A stretch of DNA of 64,000 bases. It comes from Lodderomyces elongisporus. Taxonomy: Eukaryota; Ascomycota; Pichiomycetes; Serinales; Debaryomycetaceae. The notes below the pieces were generated by a model. The model did not search any database. It was given only the letters and a program-made list of their open reading frames with translations, and was not told where the DNA came from. The stretch spans positions 930,001-994,000 of the forward strand of contig NC_083674.1 in the NCBI RefSeq assembly GCF_030384665.1, written 5' to 3'. Every line of letters begins with the position of its first letter. Within the stretch, counting starts at the first letter, position 1. A program made the position numbers and the translations under genes. Below, one piece after another: positions 19,804-29,782 of the stretch.

Positions 19804-22800
19804 ATGGACTTGTTACCACGACCGAAACAAAGGCAGCCACCAAGACTTATCAATGCACGTACATTTCGTCTTTACATTCTTCTACTACTAGGTGGGTTCA
19901 TAATTATCCTAACGCTACTATCTTACATTGCACAACCGGTGGGTCCAGATAAACCAAGTTGTCGACCAGTATGGATGTATCCGTCGTATGCAAGAATCAA
20001 AGCTTTTGATGAATCGTATACTTTATATGCAAAGAAATATTCATTATATCTATATAGAGAACAGGGAAAAGATCACATACCCGAGGAGAAACAAGGTGAT
20101 GGCGATGCAAATACAAGTAATGCCAAGGTACAGCTACATGGCTTACCAGTATTGTTTATTCCTGGTAATGCAGGAAGTTTCAGACAAGCACGGTCCATTG
20201 CTGCACGGACATCGGAGTTGTACCATGAACAAGTGGGTAAACAAGAAGGAGGGAGTGATAGCATGATTGGCTTAGATTTTTTCACTGCCGATTTCAACGA
20301 GGATTTTACAGCCTTCCATGGAAGAACGATGTTAGACCAAGCGGAATTTGCTAATGAAGCTGTCAAATTCATTCTAGAGTTGTACTCCAATTCCCCCAAG
20401 TCACCAAAATCCGTCATTATTATTGCACACTCAATGGGTGGGATTGTGAGCAGAATAATGCCCACCTTGCCAAACTATGTGGAGGATTCGATTGAAACTA
20501 TTTTGACATTGAGCTCGCCACATTCGGCAGCGCCATTGACTTTTGATGGAGACTTGCTTCGTATATACTCCGCGGTGGATCAATTTTGGTATAAGGGATT
20601 TCATTATGAAAATAGTGACGATAACAATGACAACAAAGTAAAAAAGTTAGATACCACACGGGAGGTAACGGAGATTGCGCACAAAAGATTGCAAAATATG
20701 GCACTTATTTCCATAACTGGCGGAGCTGTAGACCTGACATTACCTGCAGATTACACAACATTGGGTTTTTTGGTACCCAAGACAAACGGGTTCACTTCTT
20801 TTTCATCTGGGATACCAATGGTATGGTCACCGATTGATCATTTGGCTGTTGTTTGGTGCCAACAACTACGAACTCGTATAGCATACGCATTACTAGATAT
20901 AGTCAATATGAGCAGGAAGGAAGACCGAGGCGATGAAGGTGATGATGAACGCAATGATGGCAAGGAAGACCATATTAAATGGTTACAGCAGAGGATGAGA
21001 GTGTTTAAAAGATACTTTTTGAGCGGGTATGAACCATATGTTTTGGAAGGAGAATTTAGAGAGGAGGATGCGGAAAAGGAAGGAAAAAGCTTTGATATAC
21101 AAGTTGACGAAAAAACGGAACTTGCAAAAGAAAACATTAAATACAGCCTTGGAGGAGGAGGAAAAGAAGGAGGAGAATCAAATGCAAAACTTTATTTTAA
21201 GTTGAATAGTGAAAAGAAGTTGCATTTCACTTTGTTATCTTCTGCGCAGTCAACTGCCGATAAGGGAAGGTTAGTTTTGGATAGTCTAGCACAAGTCTAT
21301 CTATGTAAAAAAAAATTTACAGACCATCGGGCCAAAGACGGAAACTTGCATCATCATTGTACTTCTACAGATGTATTACAGAATGTGATACCTAATGTTG
21401 GCAAGAAAGCTCATCATGTTTCAGACTCTTCATACGATGGTGACTTGCCTCCGTTCTACAACCTTGAACTTGACTCAAGCTTGTTAAGCCAGTATGATTA
21501 CCTAATAGTCCAGACCGAAAAGGCAAAAGCTGAGGACTCAGTTTTGACAGTTGAATTGACAAATATGGCGACCACTCATGTCATGGAGGGTAATGTTTTT
21601 TCTTTATTGACAATTGGCAATTCCATAATTCTACCTAAAGATCGTGCTTTGATGACTGAGGTGAAGGTTCCACAGGCATGGAATAGTCTATTTGTTTACA
21701 AAGTCAAGTTCAAAACTAATAATTTGTACCACCACGAGAATGAAAACAATGAAAATATATTGGATAATACATTAAATTTTAATACGTTTGTTAGACAATA
21801 TACTAGTCAGCCATTTGAAACCAAGTGGCACATTGATGTTGAGGATACTTTGTCTATGACTATGCATGGTGTGGCACCGTATATTCCATTTGGTACCCAA
21901 GATGATTATTCAATGAATTTGCAAATTTGGACAGGTGACAAATTGAGCATGAGCACACACAGAGAGTTGAAAATAACCATTCTGGTTGATTTAATGGCAA
22001 GTTTAAAGCTCTTGATATTGAGGTATAGATTAACCATTGTCGCATTCAACATTGCTATCATTTGCATGGTAATGATTGCACAATTGAAGAGAGGCTACGA
22101 GTTTCCCAATTTCATCCAAACATTGGTTTTTGTTCATTGGAAACTATTGGTTCCCATTATTTTGTTCTTAATTGGAATCAATTACATTGTTCATGTTTCC
22201 TTTATTGAAAGTTTTTTACAATTTGTAAATCCGGTGAAAGTTCTTGGAATTAGAACAAATGTTCTTGGCGAGTCAGGGAGTGGAAATTCAGCAGTTGCGA
22301 GTCAATTCCATGCCAATCTCTTGTATTTGGGACTTAAGGAGAAATTCACTATTGTTGGCATCATTCTTTATTTGGTTTCTTACTTTGTGATCAGTGTAAC
22401 TTATTACATCATTATCTTGGTGGGAATTCTGATTACACTATTGTTGAGGTTTGTCCCTAAAAGGCAGCTTTCAAGGTCAATGGTGAAGAGTCGATCAATC
22501 TTGCGGTTTACAAAAATCCAGGCTATTACCACAATGATAATTTTGGGGTTGGTTACAATATTCATCCCTTATCAGATAGTTTACCTTGTTTGTTGTTTGA
22601 TACAAGCTACAAATGTTATCAAGTTTTGGCCACAGACGACAAGGACACGTGGTAACGCAAGACAAATGTTTGTTTTCAATTATCAAATTAGTTGGTTGAT
22701 GCTTATGCTTTGGATATTGCCTATAAATGTACCCATATTGATTGTGTTTATTCACAATCTTGCAGTGAATTGGATGACACCATTTAGTTCTCATCATAAT

Positions 22801-23280
22801 GTTCTCTCCATCTTGCCGATATTGATATTTGTCAAATACAACAACAATGGAATTGGAGGCATTGCATTAGATAAAGACGACCATGATGATGATGACGACA
22901 ACGAAGAAGAAGTAGAAGCAAAAGTAGAAACAGAAATAGTAGAAGCAGAAGCAGAAGAAGAAGGAGAAGCAAAAGAACTCATACTTGAGAATTGTCTGGA
23001 TATCGAAACGGATAGTAAGAAGCAAAGGATTGAGAGAAAAGAGGCCGAAGGGAATGGTGAAGAGAGAGATGCGGTTAAAAAGTATGTTTTGGGGATGTTT
23101 GTTGTTTTATTAATGTTTGCGGTTATTTACGGGAGTCGTTATACGTTTTTCATCCATCATTTGTTTAACTTGCTATGTTGTGTTGTTATTGTTTGGTTAT
23201 ATTATTCTCAGAATGGGAAGAAGGCAATCAAAAGAGCAAGATTCGACAAGGAGGTGGAAGCGGTGATTAAACAGAGCTAA
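19804..23280 (+). CDS. BST1: GPI inositol-deacylase (PGAP1/Bst1)
   Basis: This ER enzyme removes the acyl chain from the inositol of new GPI-anchored proteins, allowing their export and quality control. The 1158-residue protein has an N-terminal membrane anchor (about 23-43), then a lipase-type alpha/beta-hydrolase domain with FIPGNAGS (about 118-125) and the nucleophile elbow AHSMGG, where Ser210 is the catalytic residue. The C-terminal half carries about eight hydrophobic segments. S. cerevisiae Bst1 is about 1030 residues; the extra length is an acidic insert between late membrane segments (about 1020-1080, Asp and Glu/Ala repeats). Convergent with histone H2B. Single exon, ATG at 19804. 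Confidence 0.92.
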   Translation: MDLLPRPKQRQPPRLINARTFRLYILLLLGGFIIILTLLSYIAQPVGPDKPSCRPVWMYPSYARIKAFDESYTLYAKKYSLYLYREQGKDHIPEEKQGDGDANTSNAKVQLHGLPVLFIPGNAGSFRQARSIAARTSELYHEQVGKQEGGSDSMIGLDFFTADFNEDFTAFHGRTMLDQAEFANEAVKFILELYSNSPKSPKSVIIIAHSMGGIVSRIMPTLPNYVEDSIETILTLSSPHSAAPLTFDGDLLRIYSAVDQFWYKGFHYENSDDNNDNKVKKLDTTREVTEIAHKRLQNMALISITGGAVDLTLPADYTTLGFLVPKTNGFTSFSSGIPMVWSPIDHLAVVWCQQLRTRIAYALLDIVNMSRKEDRGDEGDDERNDGKEDHIKWLQQRMRVFKRYFLSGYEPYVLEGEFREEDAEKEGKSFDIQVDEKTELAKENIKYSLGGGGKEGGESNAKLYFKLNSEKKLHFTLLSSAQSTADKGRLVLDSLAQVYLCKKKFTDHRAKDGNLHHHCTSTDVLQNVIPNVGKKAHHVSDSSYDGDLPPFYNLELDSSLLSQYDYLIVQTEKAKAEDSVLTVELTNMATTHVMEGNVFSLLTIGNSIILPKDRALMTEVKVPQAWNSLFVYKVKFKTNNLYHHENENNENILDNTLNFNTFVRQYTSQPFETKWHIDVEDTLSMTMHGVAPYIPFGTQDDYSMNLQIWTGDKLSMSTHRELKITILVDLMASLKLLILRYRLTIVAFNIAIICMVMIAQLKRGYEFPNFIQTLVFVHWKLLVPIILFLIGINYIVHVSFIESFLQFVNPVKVLGIRTNVLGESGSGNSAVASQFHANLLYLGLKEKFTIVGIILYLVSYFVISVTYYIIILVGILITLLLRFVPKRQLSRSMVKSRSILRFTKIQAITTMIILGLVTIFIPYQIVYLVCCLIQATNVIKFWPQTTRTRGNARQMFVFNYQISWLMLMLWILPINVPILIVFIHNLAVNWMTPFSSHHNVLSILPILIFVKYNNNGIGGIALDKDDHDDDDDNEEEVEAKVETEIVEAEAEEEGEAKELILENCLDIETDSKKQRIERKEAEGNGEERDAVKKYVLGMFVVLLMFAVIYGSRYTFFIHHLFNLLCCVVIVWLYYSQNGKKAIKRARFDKEVEAVIKQS

Positions 23281-23813
23281 TGAGTACTTATTTCAAAAGA
23301 CTCTTTTTTTTTTTTGATATTTTTGTATAAATCCTTTTTTTTTTCTTCTTCTTTTTTTCTTTGTAGGCATGCATGAAAAATGTCTTAGAACAATTGGACT
23401 ATATAGTTTGAAAAGAGATATTGTTCAATAATAATTCAGAATGTGTGGGATTTAACCTTTTAATATACAGTTTTTATTGAGAAGATGATATGTTTATATA
23501 CTTCAATAAATCAGTAACTAAAAAATATTTAATAAACAATAGTAATAAAGACATACATCATTAGCTAAATAATGAACAAAAGAAGTGAATTTAGATAATC
23601 AGTTGGCGGATATAACCTTGGGTTTTAGTTGTAGTTGTAAATGTACATGTAGATGTAAATGTAGTTGTACTTGTCTTTGTAGTTGTAGTTAAAATTGCTG
23701 TTACTTTTGATGTGCAACTTGCAAAATAAATTAAAATGAAAACAAAAAACAAAAAACAAAAAACACTGACAGACACACACAGACACAGACACAGACACAA
23801 GCACATACTAAAC
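23281..23813. other. Convergent spacer between BST1 and H2B
   Basis: The two 3' ends lie here, with an irregular GTAGTTGTA/GTAGATGTA repeat (about 23628-23692), an AAAAAC repeat (23739-23766) and a CAGACA repeat (23770-23805). No gene is seen. Confidence 0.5.
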
Positions 23814-24209
23814 TTAGTTTTGAGCTGAGGAGTACTTGGTGACAGCTCTAGTACCTTCAGAAACAGCGTGCTTAGCCAATTCACCTGGCAAGATCAATCT
23901 CACAGCAGTTTGGACTTCTCTAGCAGAGATGGTTGATTTCTTGTTGTAAGCAGCCAATTTGGAAGCTTCGGAAGCAATTCTCTCAAAGATGTCATTGACA
24001 AAGGAGTTCATGATGGACATAGCCTTTTGTGAGATACCAGTGTCTGGGTGTGTTTGTTTCAAAACCTTGTAAATGTATGATGAGTAGGTTTCCTTTCTAG
24101 CCTTGGTTCTCTTCTTACCACCATCGGTTGAGGAAGCAGTCTTTTTAGCGGCTGGTTTCTTTTCAGCAGGAGCTTTTGAAGCAGGTTTCTTTTCAGCTTT
24201 TGGTGCCAT
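23814..24209 (-). CDS. HTB: Histone H2B
   Basis: This is a complete 131-codon core histone H2B, intronless. The Lys/Ala-rich tail has [17 protein letters not shown], and the fold runs from [19 protein letters not shown] to the C-terminal [10 protein letters not shown], whose Lys is the equivalent of the Bre1 ubiquitination site (K123 in S. cerevisiae). It is divergent from H2A (25891-26283), and codons are strongly biased toward highly expressed usage. Confidence 0.98.
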   Translation of the reverse strand: MAPKAEKKPASKAPAEKKPAAKKTASSTDGGKKRTKARKETYSSYIYKVLKQTHPDTGISQKAMSIMNSFVNDIFERIASEASKLAAYNKKSTISAREVQTAVRLILPGELAKHAVSEGTRAVTKYSSAQN

Positions 24210-24366
24210 TGTGAATATTGATTATATTATTAATAAAATTGAACTTAGTTAGTTTTGTATAGTGTGATACAAAAGATAAAAAAAGAAGAAAATAAAGAAA
24301 AGAGAAGAAGAATAAAAGAAGGAAGGAAAAAAAAATTGAGTTGAAAGTTGTTTGGGAATCCAAGTA

Positions 24367-24374
24367 TATTTATA
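24367..24374 (-). promoter_or_regulatory. TATA box of histone H2B
   Basis: On the minus strand this reads TATAAATA, 158 bases before the H2B ATG. Confidence 0.5.
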
Positions 24375-25055
24375 CAAATGTATGTTTGTGTGTGGTTGTA
24401 GAAAATTTGGTTTGTGGGCGAGAAGGAGGAGAAAGTAGGAGACAAGTAAAAATGTATATGTGTATGTGTGTATGTGTGTATGTGAGAGAGTGTGTATATA
24501 CTATTATGAGGCACACGCGCAAAACACAAATTAGTTTGCAGTGACTACAGTAGCACAACAAGTAGCCGTTATTGTGACAGCGCGACTAAGACGAGACAGA
24601 AATCAGAGATCAGAGATGGAGGGAGAGATGAAGGAAGAGAGAGAAAATGGGAGAGGGAAATAATACTGGAGTGTATAACTGCAGTACTGAGACTGCTAAT
24701 TGATGCGTTTGTATGTTGTGATTTCATTCAAGCATTCGAATGTAAAAAAATAGCGTTAGTACGAATTGCATAGGGAATGGTAAAGTGGCAAGGCAAGAAA
24801 GATGCGCAAGACAAAGGAAAGATACGACGTGGCTTTCCCTTTTGGATCTCGAGAGCAAAAAGTCAATGAAGGAGCAGGAGCAAGAGGAGGAGGAGGAGCA
24901 GGGACAAGAGGAGAGTCACGCTCATTGAAGAAGAAGAAGGAGAAGGAGAAGGAGAAGGACAAAGAGAAGAGCGTATAAAAAGAGTCGTGTGCTCCACAAA
25001 ATCACGCTGACCACGAGAAGAGAATATCAACTATAGTAGTAATTTATAGTCCAAT

Positions 25056-25142
25056 ATGGGTAACTATCAGTCCAAAGAACACAAGATCATTTACTCAAGA
25101 GGTGCCGTAATTACACAAAGACACGTAGATATACAAAAGTGA
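25056..25142 (+). other. Candidate 28-codon reading frame in the H2B-H2A spacer
   Basis: An ATG in the context AAT-ATG-G opens a 28-residue frame beginning MGNYQSKEHK, about 80 bases after a TATAAAA (24974-24980). The start resembles an N-myristoylation signal (Met-Gly-x-x-x-Ser), and the peptide is not repeat-derived, unlike the other frames in this spacer. It could be a tiny gene, a first exon, or chance. No consensus splice donor (GTATGT type) follows, so it is recorded only as a candidate. Confidence 0.15.
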
Positions 25143-25728
25143 ACGAGAAGAGATAGAGATAGAAAAGAGGGACGCATACAAACACAAGGAGGAAGAGCAA
25201 GAGGATAACAATAAAGTAGTACCAAATAGTTTTGTAGGTTCTTCAAACAGAGGAGAAGACTGAAAGATATCCTTTGTAGATGCAGAAGCGACAGCAAGAG
25301 AAAATGAAAAAGAAGGAGAAGAAGATTACATTGTATTGCATCACAAACACGCAGAACTGTTGTAGTAACCACTCCTCTTATTTTGCAAAGTCACAACAGT
25401 TCCATCGTCCCAATCTCTACTTCTCATACTCCAGTACTATCTCAGTACTATGCTTAAGACGAAATACAGACTACATGCTACACTTCAATTTCTATTGTCT
25501 TTCATACTCTTTGTTATTTCACGTATACACTCTTACTTTGTTAGCTCTACTATGCCAATACCTTATAATGAATTGTTTTTTTGATTTTTTTTTTTTGTAT
25601 GTCCTCACTAAATATTTTGGCGCATTACCACGACAACAACAGCAATAACAAGCCGCAAGAGAGAAACCAAAAATTATTATTACTGTTATTATTATGAATG
25701 GAGTACACTAATGCAAAAAAAAAATTTA

Positions 25729-25736
25729 TATATAAA
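25729..25736 (+). promoter_or_regulatory. TATA box of histone H2A
   Basis: TATATAAA lies about 160 bases before the H2A ATG, mirroring the H2B element. Confidence 0.5.
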
Positions 25737-25890
25737 AAACACCATTTCCCTAATTCCAAATCCATTCATCTTTCCTTTCAAAATTTCTTTCTTTTCCTTT
25801 TTCATTTATATCTTCTCTTCTTTTTTTTTTGTTTTACATCATACAAAAAAAAACAATAATCTATTAATCAATATATTTAAATAAATCATA

Positions 25891-26283
25891 ATGTCAGGAG
25901 GTAAAGGAAAAGCCGGTTCATCCGAAAAAGCATCAACTTCAAGATCAGCTAAGGCTGGTTTGACCTTCCCAGTCGGAAGAGTCCACAGATTATTGAGAAA
26001 GGGAAACTATGCTCAAAGAATTGGTTCAGGTGCCCCAGTCTACTTGACTTCAGTCTTGGAATACTTGGCTGCTGAAATCTTGGAATTGGCCGGTAACGCT
26101 GCTAGAGACAACAAGAAGTCAAGAATCATCCCAAGACACTTGCAATTGGCCATTAGAAACGATGAGGAATTGAACAAATTGTTGGGACACGTTACAATTG
26201 CTCAAGGTGGTGTCTTGCCAAACATCCACCAATCCTTGTTGCCAGCCAAGAAAGCAAAGACTGGTGCTTCTCAAGAATTATAA
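25891..26283 (+). CDS. HTA: Histone H2A
   Basis: This is a complete 130-codon histone H2A, intronless. It has the canonical [31 protein letters not shown] core and acidic-patch residues, and ends in SQEL. The Ser of that SQE motif is the DNA-damage phosphorylation site (gamma-H2A), as in other yeasts. It differs from H2A.Z by lacking that variant's insertions. The Ser-rich start ([13 protein letters not shown]) is typical of Candida H2A. Divergent from H2B. Confidence 0.98.
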   Translation: MSGGKGKAGSSEKASTSRSAKAGLTFPVGRVHRLLRKGNYAQRIGSGAPVYLTSVLEYLAAEILELAGNAARDNKKSRIIPRHLQLAIRNDEELNKLLGHVTIAQGGVLPNIHQSLLPAKKAKTGASQEL

Positions 26284-26959
26284 ACAACTTAGATGTTCTC
26301 ATGTCCCTCGATGTGTGTATGTGTGCGCGCGCGTTGACAATGTTGACGATGTTGTTGTCGTTTTTGCTGTATTTTTACTGAAACTCACTTTTAATTCTTT
26401 ATAGCCCTTTGCCCCTCCTCCACCATTTTCCAGTTATTTTACTGCCACAAAAGTATCTCATTACTGTATCTGGTCGGGCTTAGTGTATAGTATTTAAATG
26501 AAAACTTTTATTTTGCCTTTGGAATCATTGAATTTTGTTTAAGTTTATACTTTTATACCTTTTTTCTATTTTCTTTTTCTTTTTCCCTTTCCCTTTCCCT
26601 TTCCTTTTATCGCAAGTTTTGCTGTCTTGCTTTCCTTTTTTTGTCTTTTACCTCCAATAACCTAGTTAACCCATTTCTATTAGTACTGCTACAAGTTTGG
26701 TACATCTACTTTCCATCCTCCTCTTCTTTTACCTCACCCGTCTCGCCATACACTACTGCCCAACCACAGTTTTTCGCACTGAAGAATATATTTGAAACCA
26801 AGACTCTGGAATTTTCAGCACTTAGAAAAACCGTCTAATCCGGCATCGTCTTTCCATTCCTTCCCATTACTTTATTCCAAACTCATTAAACTTCATACAA
26901 ACCATAGTGCAAATTTTTTTTCTACTCCTTTAAAAAAAAAAGCACATTTTTTTATAAAA
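26284..26959. other. Spacer between H2A and LOA1
   Basis: The H2A 3' UTR has a GTGTGCGCGCGC patch (26315-26334). A CCCTTT repeat lies at 26584-26608. The LOA1 frame stays open upstream of its ATG to 26792, but that part reads like 5' leader. No other gene is seen. Confidence 0.5.
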
Positions 26960-27967
26960 ATGGAAAAGTTTTCGACATGGAGAGATAAGGCAACGGGTAT
27001 TTCCCCCTTTATGCCACAGCAATTTCCTATTTCACAGAAAAAACCAGGCAAAACAAGTAGAACAAGTACCTCAACCAGTTTCAACTTCAAATTCAACTTT
27101 ACCAATGGTTTCAACAAATTCATTCTCATAATCATTAGACTCCCCATCTTTATCCTAAAATTCCCACTTTTTGCCATCACCTCCATACTATACAGCATAA
27201 CTGGCCTCCGTTTCCTCCTTAGTTTCACATTTTACTTCCTCTTTGGGTTCCAACCAATAGATTTCACCGTTGATGGAATCAAGAGATCACAGGTGTCCAA
27301 GCTCGAGCCATTTAGACCACAACGCGGCGACTTGATTGTGACAAACTACATATCTCCATTAGATGGGTTTATAATGAGCTTGCTAACCAAAGGCAGCGGT
27401 GTAGTGATTTTAATACCTGATAAAAATGGAATTCTATACAAATATACACCTTGGACATTGGTCAACCACTGTTTTGGCCAGGTTCAAGGTGAAATAGTTG
27501 GAAGCAATGATGAATTGAGTAAATTAAGAAAAAGGAACGCCATTTTCTTGCTTTTGGAAGGAACAACATCCAACAATACCGCCATCTTGCCATTCATCAA
27601 ATTAGACCCCAAGTATAAATTCGAAGATTTCCAAATCAAGACTTTGGTGATGAAGTTGTTTCCGCAATATTACACATTACCCATTTCCAATGTGGCTAGT
27701 CTGTATTATTTATTCGAATTATTGACAGACTTGACAAGCACCAAATCTGTCAGATGCAAGATTTACAAGTTCCAAGAGGGAGATGACAATAAGAATAATG
27801 ATGATGATGGCGATGATCATGCATTAAACAGTAGAGGAGGATTGAAGCTGGCAACTTTAAGGAAAAGCTTTGAGTTGAACTCATTGAATGCTGTTGGAGA
27901 TGAGTTGAGCGTGGATGCAAAGAATCGCTTTATTAGCTACTATTTCAACCATGACGTGGGAAAGTAG
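26960..27967 (+). CDS. LOA1: Lysophosphatidic acid acyltransferase Loa1
   Basis: Loa1 (Vps66) acylates lysophosphatidic acid to phosphatidic acid at the ER and lipid droplets, affecting triacylglycerol storage. The chosen start (26960) gives 335 residues beginning MEKFSTWRDKATGISPFMP, which matches the S. cerevisiae start MEKYTNWRDNGTGIAPFLP as I recall it; the frame is open 56 codons further upstream without similarity. Two hydrophobic segments lie at about 53-97. In the PlsC-type domain the usual HxxxxD reads YISPLD (130-135), so His is replaced by Tyr, and the EGT motif is EGTTSNN (200-206). Yeast Loa1 also lacks this His, so it appears to be a family trait. An Asp/Asn-rich insert lies at about 274-290. 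Confidence 0.85.
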   Translation: MEKFSTWRDKATGISPFMPQQFPISQKKPGKTSRTSTSTSFNFKFNFTNGFNKFILIIIRLPIFILKFPLFAITSILYSITGLRFLLSFTFYFLFGFQPIDFTVDGIKRSQVSKLEPFRPQRGDLIVTNYISPLDGFIMSLLTKGSGVVILIPDKNGILYKYTPWTLVNHCFGQVQGEIVGSNDELSKLRKRNAIFLLLEGTTSNNTAILPFIKLDPKYKFEDFQIKTLVMKLFPQYYTLPISNVASLYYLFELLTDLTSTKSVRCKIYKFQEGDDNKNNDDDGDDHALNSRGGLKLATLRKSFELNSLNAVGDELSVDAKNRFISYYFNHDVGK

Positions 27968-28123
27968 CAAACAAATAGAGCAAGGAAGTTGGAAATACTA
28001 GAGGTTATAGATTCTGCAAGATGCTAGTTTAATTATTGTTTATACGTGATGCTTAATTATCATTGACCACTTTTCACCACTTTCCTCTCGCTCTAGCTCT
28101 TACTCTCGCACCCACTCTTAAAT

Positions 28124-29368
28124 TCATATTCTCACATTTGTCCTCTCCCTAGAAGGCGTTCTAGACTCATCTTTGGACTCTTTTCTAAACTCCACCCTAG
28201 CTCTTTTATTGTTCCTGTTTATTGGTTCTCTTGACGGTGTTCGCGAATCCCGAGACCTAGGCAATTTCTGTTCCTTCTCCTTCTCCTTCTCCTCCTCCTC
28301 CTCCTCTTCTTCTTCTTCTTCTTCCGCTCTATTTCGACCATCTTTTCTTGGATTTTTCGATCGTCCTCTTTCCCTACTTGGAGATCTCGCACAATCTTCT
28401 TTATGTCGAGAGGATCCGTGCTTCTTTTCTCTCCTCTCTCTCTCCTTCTCGACATCCTCTTTGCTTCTACTTCTTCTCCTTCTTTTGCGGTCACCAGCAC
28501 TACCGTGTTTCCTTGTTTCCCGGATAAGCTGCTCCATTGGATCTGCAAATTCCTCGTCATCATCATCATCATCATCATCATGATCATGAGCCTGCATCTT
28601 GTTATTATCCTTCTTTTCACTTATGAATGACTTCATTGGGTCTGTAAATTCATCATCATCGTTAACATATTTGTCGTCATCGTCGCCAAACATATCATCG
28701 CCAAGGTCTTTTTGTATCGTATCTTCTTTATTATTATCCTCGACTTGTCTCACTTTAAAATCATTACCCTCAATAAGCTTTGGATTTTTCCCTTCAATCA
28801 TACCCTTCAGCCTACTAAAATCTTGGTTGGATTTTTCTGATACAAATCCCATCTCTTTTTTCACTTTGTCGTAATCAATTAAATAGTCATCCTCACGTTC
28901 ACCGTACCGTAATTTATAGTACGTGTGATCTACTATCAAATATCTTGCATCTCTATCTCTATCTCTATCTCTATCTCCATATCTATTTCGATCTCGATCT
29001 TCATCAACATTCGCGCCGCCTACTTTTACTCCATTGAAGTTGTCAATTGCCAAAATGCAGCTTTTGAAATTCGCATATTTGAGAAATGCAAATCCTCTAT
29101 GCTTCGGAGCAATGTTTTTTTCGTCCTTACCATCGTTGCCATCATTGTAATTATCAGTACGCGTATCAAGTGGTAAGTTGATATGTGTTGGAATACCGTA
29201 TTGACTAAACATCACCAACAAGTCATTGCGAGTAATACTATATGGTATGTTACCAATATAGACATAGTTGGTATCTCGATAATCATAATGCCATGATGAT
29301 TTGTAGGTTGTCGACTTTGACGCAAGCTCTTTCTGGTTTATCTGGTTTATTTGCCGGATCTTGTTCAT
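28124..29368 (-). CDS. IST3: RRM protein of the RES complex, Ist3/Snu17
   Basis: Ist3 (Snu17) is the RNA-binding core of the RES pre-mRNA retention and splicing complex, which holds Bud13 and Pml1 on the spliceosome. The 414-residue protein starts MNKIRQIN, has the conserved SSWHYDYRDTNYVYIGNIPY region, RNP2 (YVYIGN, 35-40), RNP1 (RGFAFLKY, 91-98) and the C-terminal VDHTYYKLR extension of this family. Two low-complexity loops sit inside the RRM: Asn/Asp-rich at about 70-88 and an Arg-Asp dipeptide run at about 123-141. The tail (from about 215) is a long Asp-rich then Arg/Ser/Glu-rich extension that is absent from the roughly 148-residue S. cerevisiae protein; RBMX2 of animals also has such a tail. 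Divergent from ERB1. Confidence 0.87.
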   Translation of the reverse strand: MNKIRQINQINQKELASKSTTYKSSWHYDYRDTNYVYIGNIPYSITRNDLLVMFSQYGIPTHINLPLDTRTDNYNDGNDGKDEKNIAPKHRGFAFLKYANFKSCILAIDNFNGVKVGGANVDEDRDRNRYGDRDRDRDRDARYLIVDHTYYKLRYGEREDDYLIDYDKVKKEMGFVSEKSNQDFSRLKGMIEGKNPKLIEGNDFKVRQVEDNNKEDTIQKDLGDDMFGDDDDKYVNDDDEFTDPMKSFISEKKDNNKMQAHDHDDDDDDDDEEFADPMEQLIRETRKHGSAGDRKRRRRSRSKEDVEKERERREKKHGSSRHKEDCARSPSRERGRSKNPRKDGRNRAEEEEEEEEEEEEKEKEKEQKLPRSRDSRTPSREPINRNNKRARVEFRKESKDESRTPSRERTNVRI

Positions 29369-29782
29369 TCTAATAAGAGAAGATAAAGGAGTTCAATTCA
29401 GACTATTAATGAAAGAGTCTTAAGTAGCTAATTCTGTTTTGATGTGTTTGGAAATAGTTGGGAAATATTTCAAAACTATCTTGAAACTATTTTAGACTAT
29501 TGGTGCTTTCTTGTCTTTTGACACAAAATTGAATCTAGAGGCTTCACATATTTTTTGGAAAATTTGGCGAGCAGAGGAACTGAGAACAGAGAACAGAGAA
29601 CAGAGAGAAGAGAGCAGAGAGCAGAGATGAGATTAAGATTGTGTGAATTTTTCTCTTGAAACTTATTATTGTAGACACTGACTCTTATACACCACTTTTT
29701 TCCAACTACTCATACCACTACTATTCCTACTGGCACATCGCGGACAGACCAACTTAATACAGAAGCGTTAGGCACAGAAAAG
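29369..29782. promoter_or_regulatory. Divergent promoter of IST3 and ERB1
   Basis: It holds a GAGAACA/GAGAGCA tandem purine run (about 29578-29628), a GAAAATTT (RRPE-like, near 29559) and a PAC-like element at 29626-29631. No gene is seen. Confidence 0.55.
29626..29631 (+). promoter_or_regulatory. PAC-like element upstream of ERB1
   Basis: The core GATGAG sits in GAGATGAGATTAAGAT, close to the ribosome-biogenesis PAC consensus GCGATGAGATGARAW. It is about 155 bases before ERB1, and an RRPE-like GAAAATTT lies 65 bases further up. PAC plus RRPE is the known signature of this regulon. Confidence 0.5.

Larger units (their letters stand above)
24210..25890. promoter_or_regulatory. Shared promoter region of the divergent H2B-H2A pair
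   Basis: This 1.68-kb spacer, like the H3-H4 one, is long. TATA boxes lie about 160 bases from each start. In between are GT/TG repeats (about 24383-24495), GGA/GAG runs (24880-24965), a second TATAAAA at 24974-24980 followed by a short ATG frame (25056-25142), and CA/TC-rich sequence. No histone UAS was recognised by eye. Confidence 0.55.
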
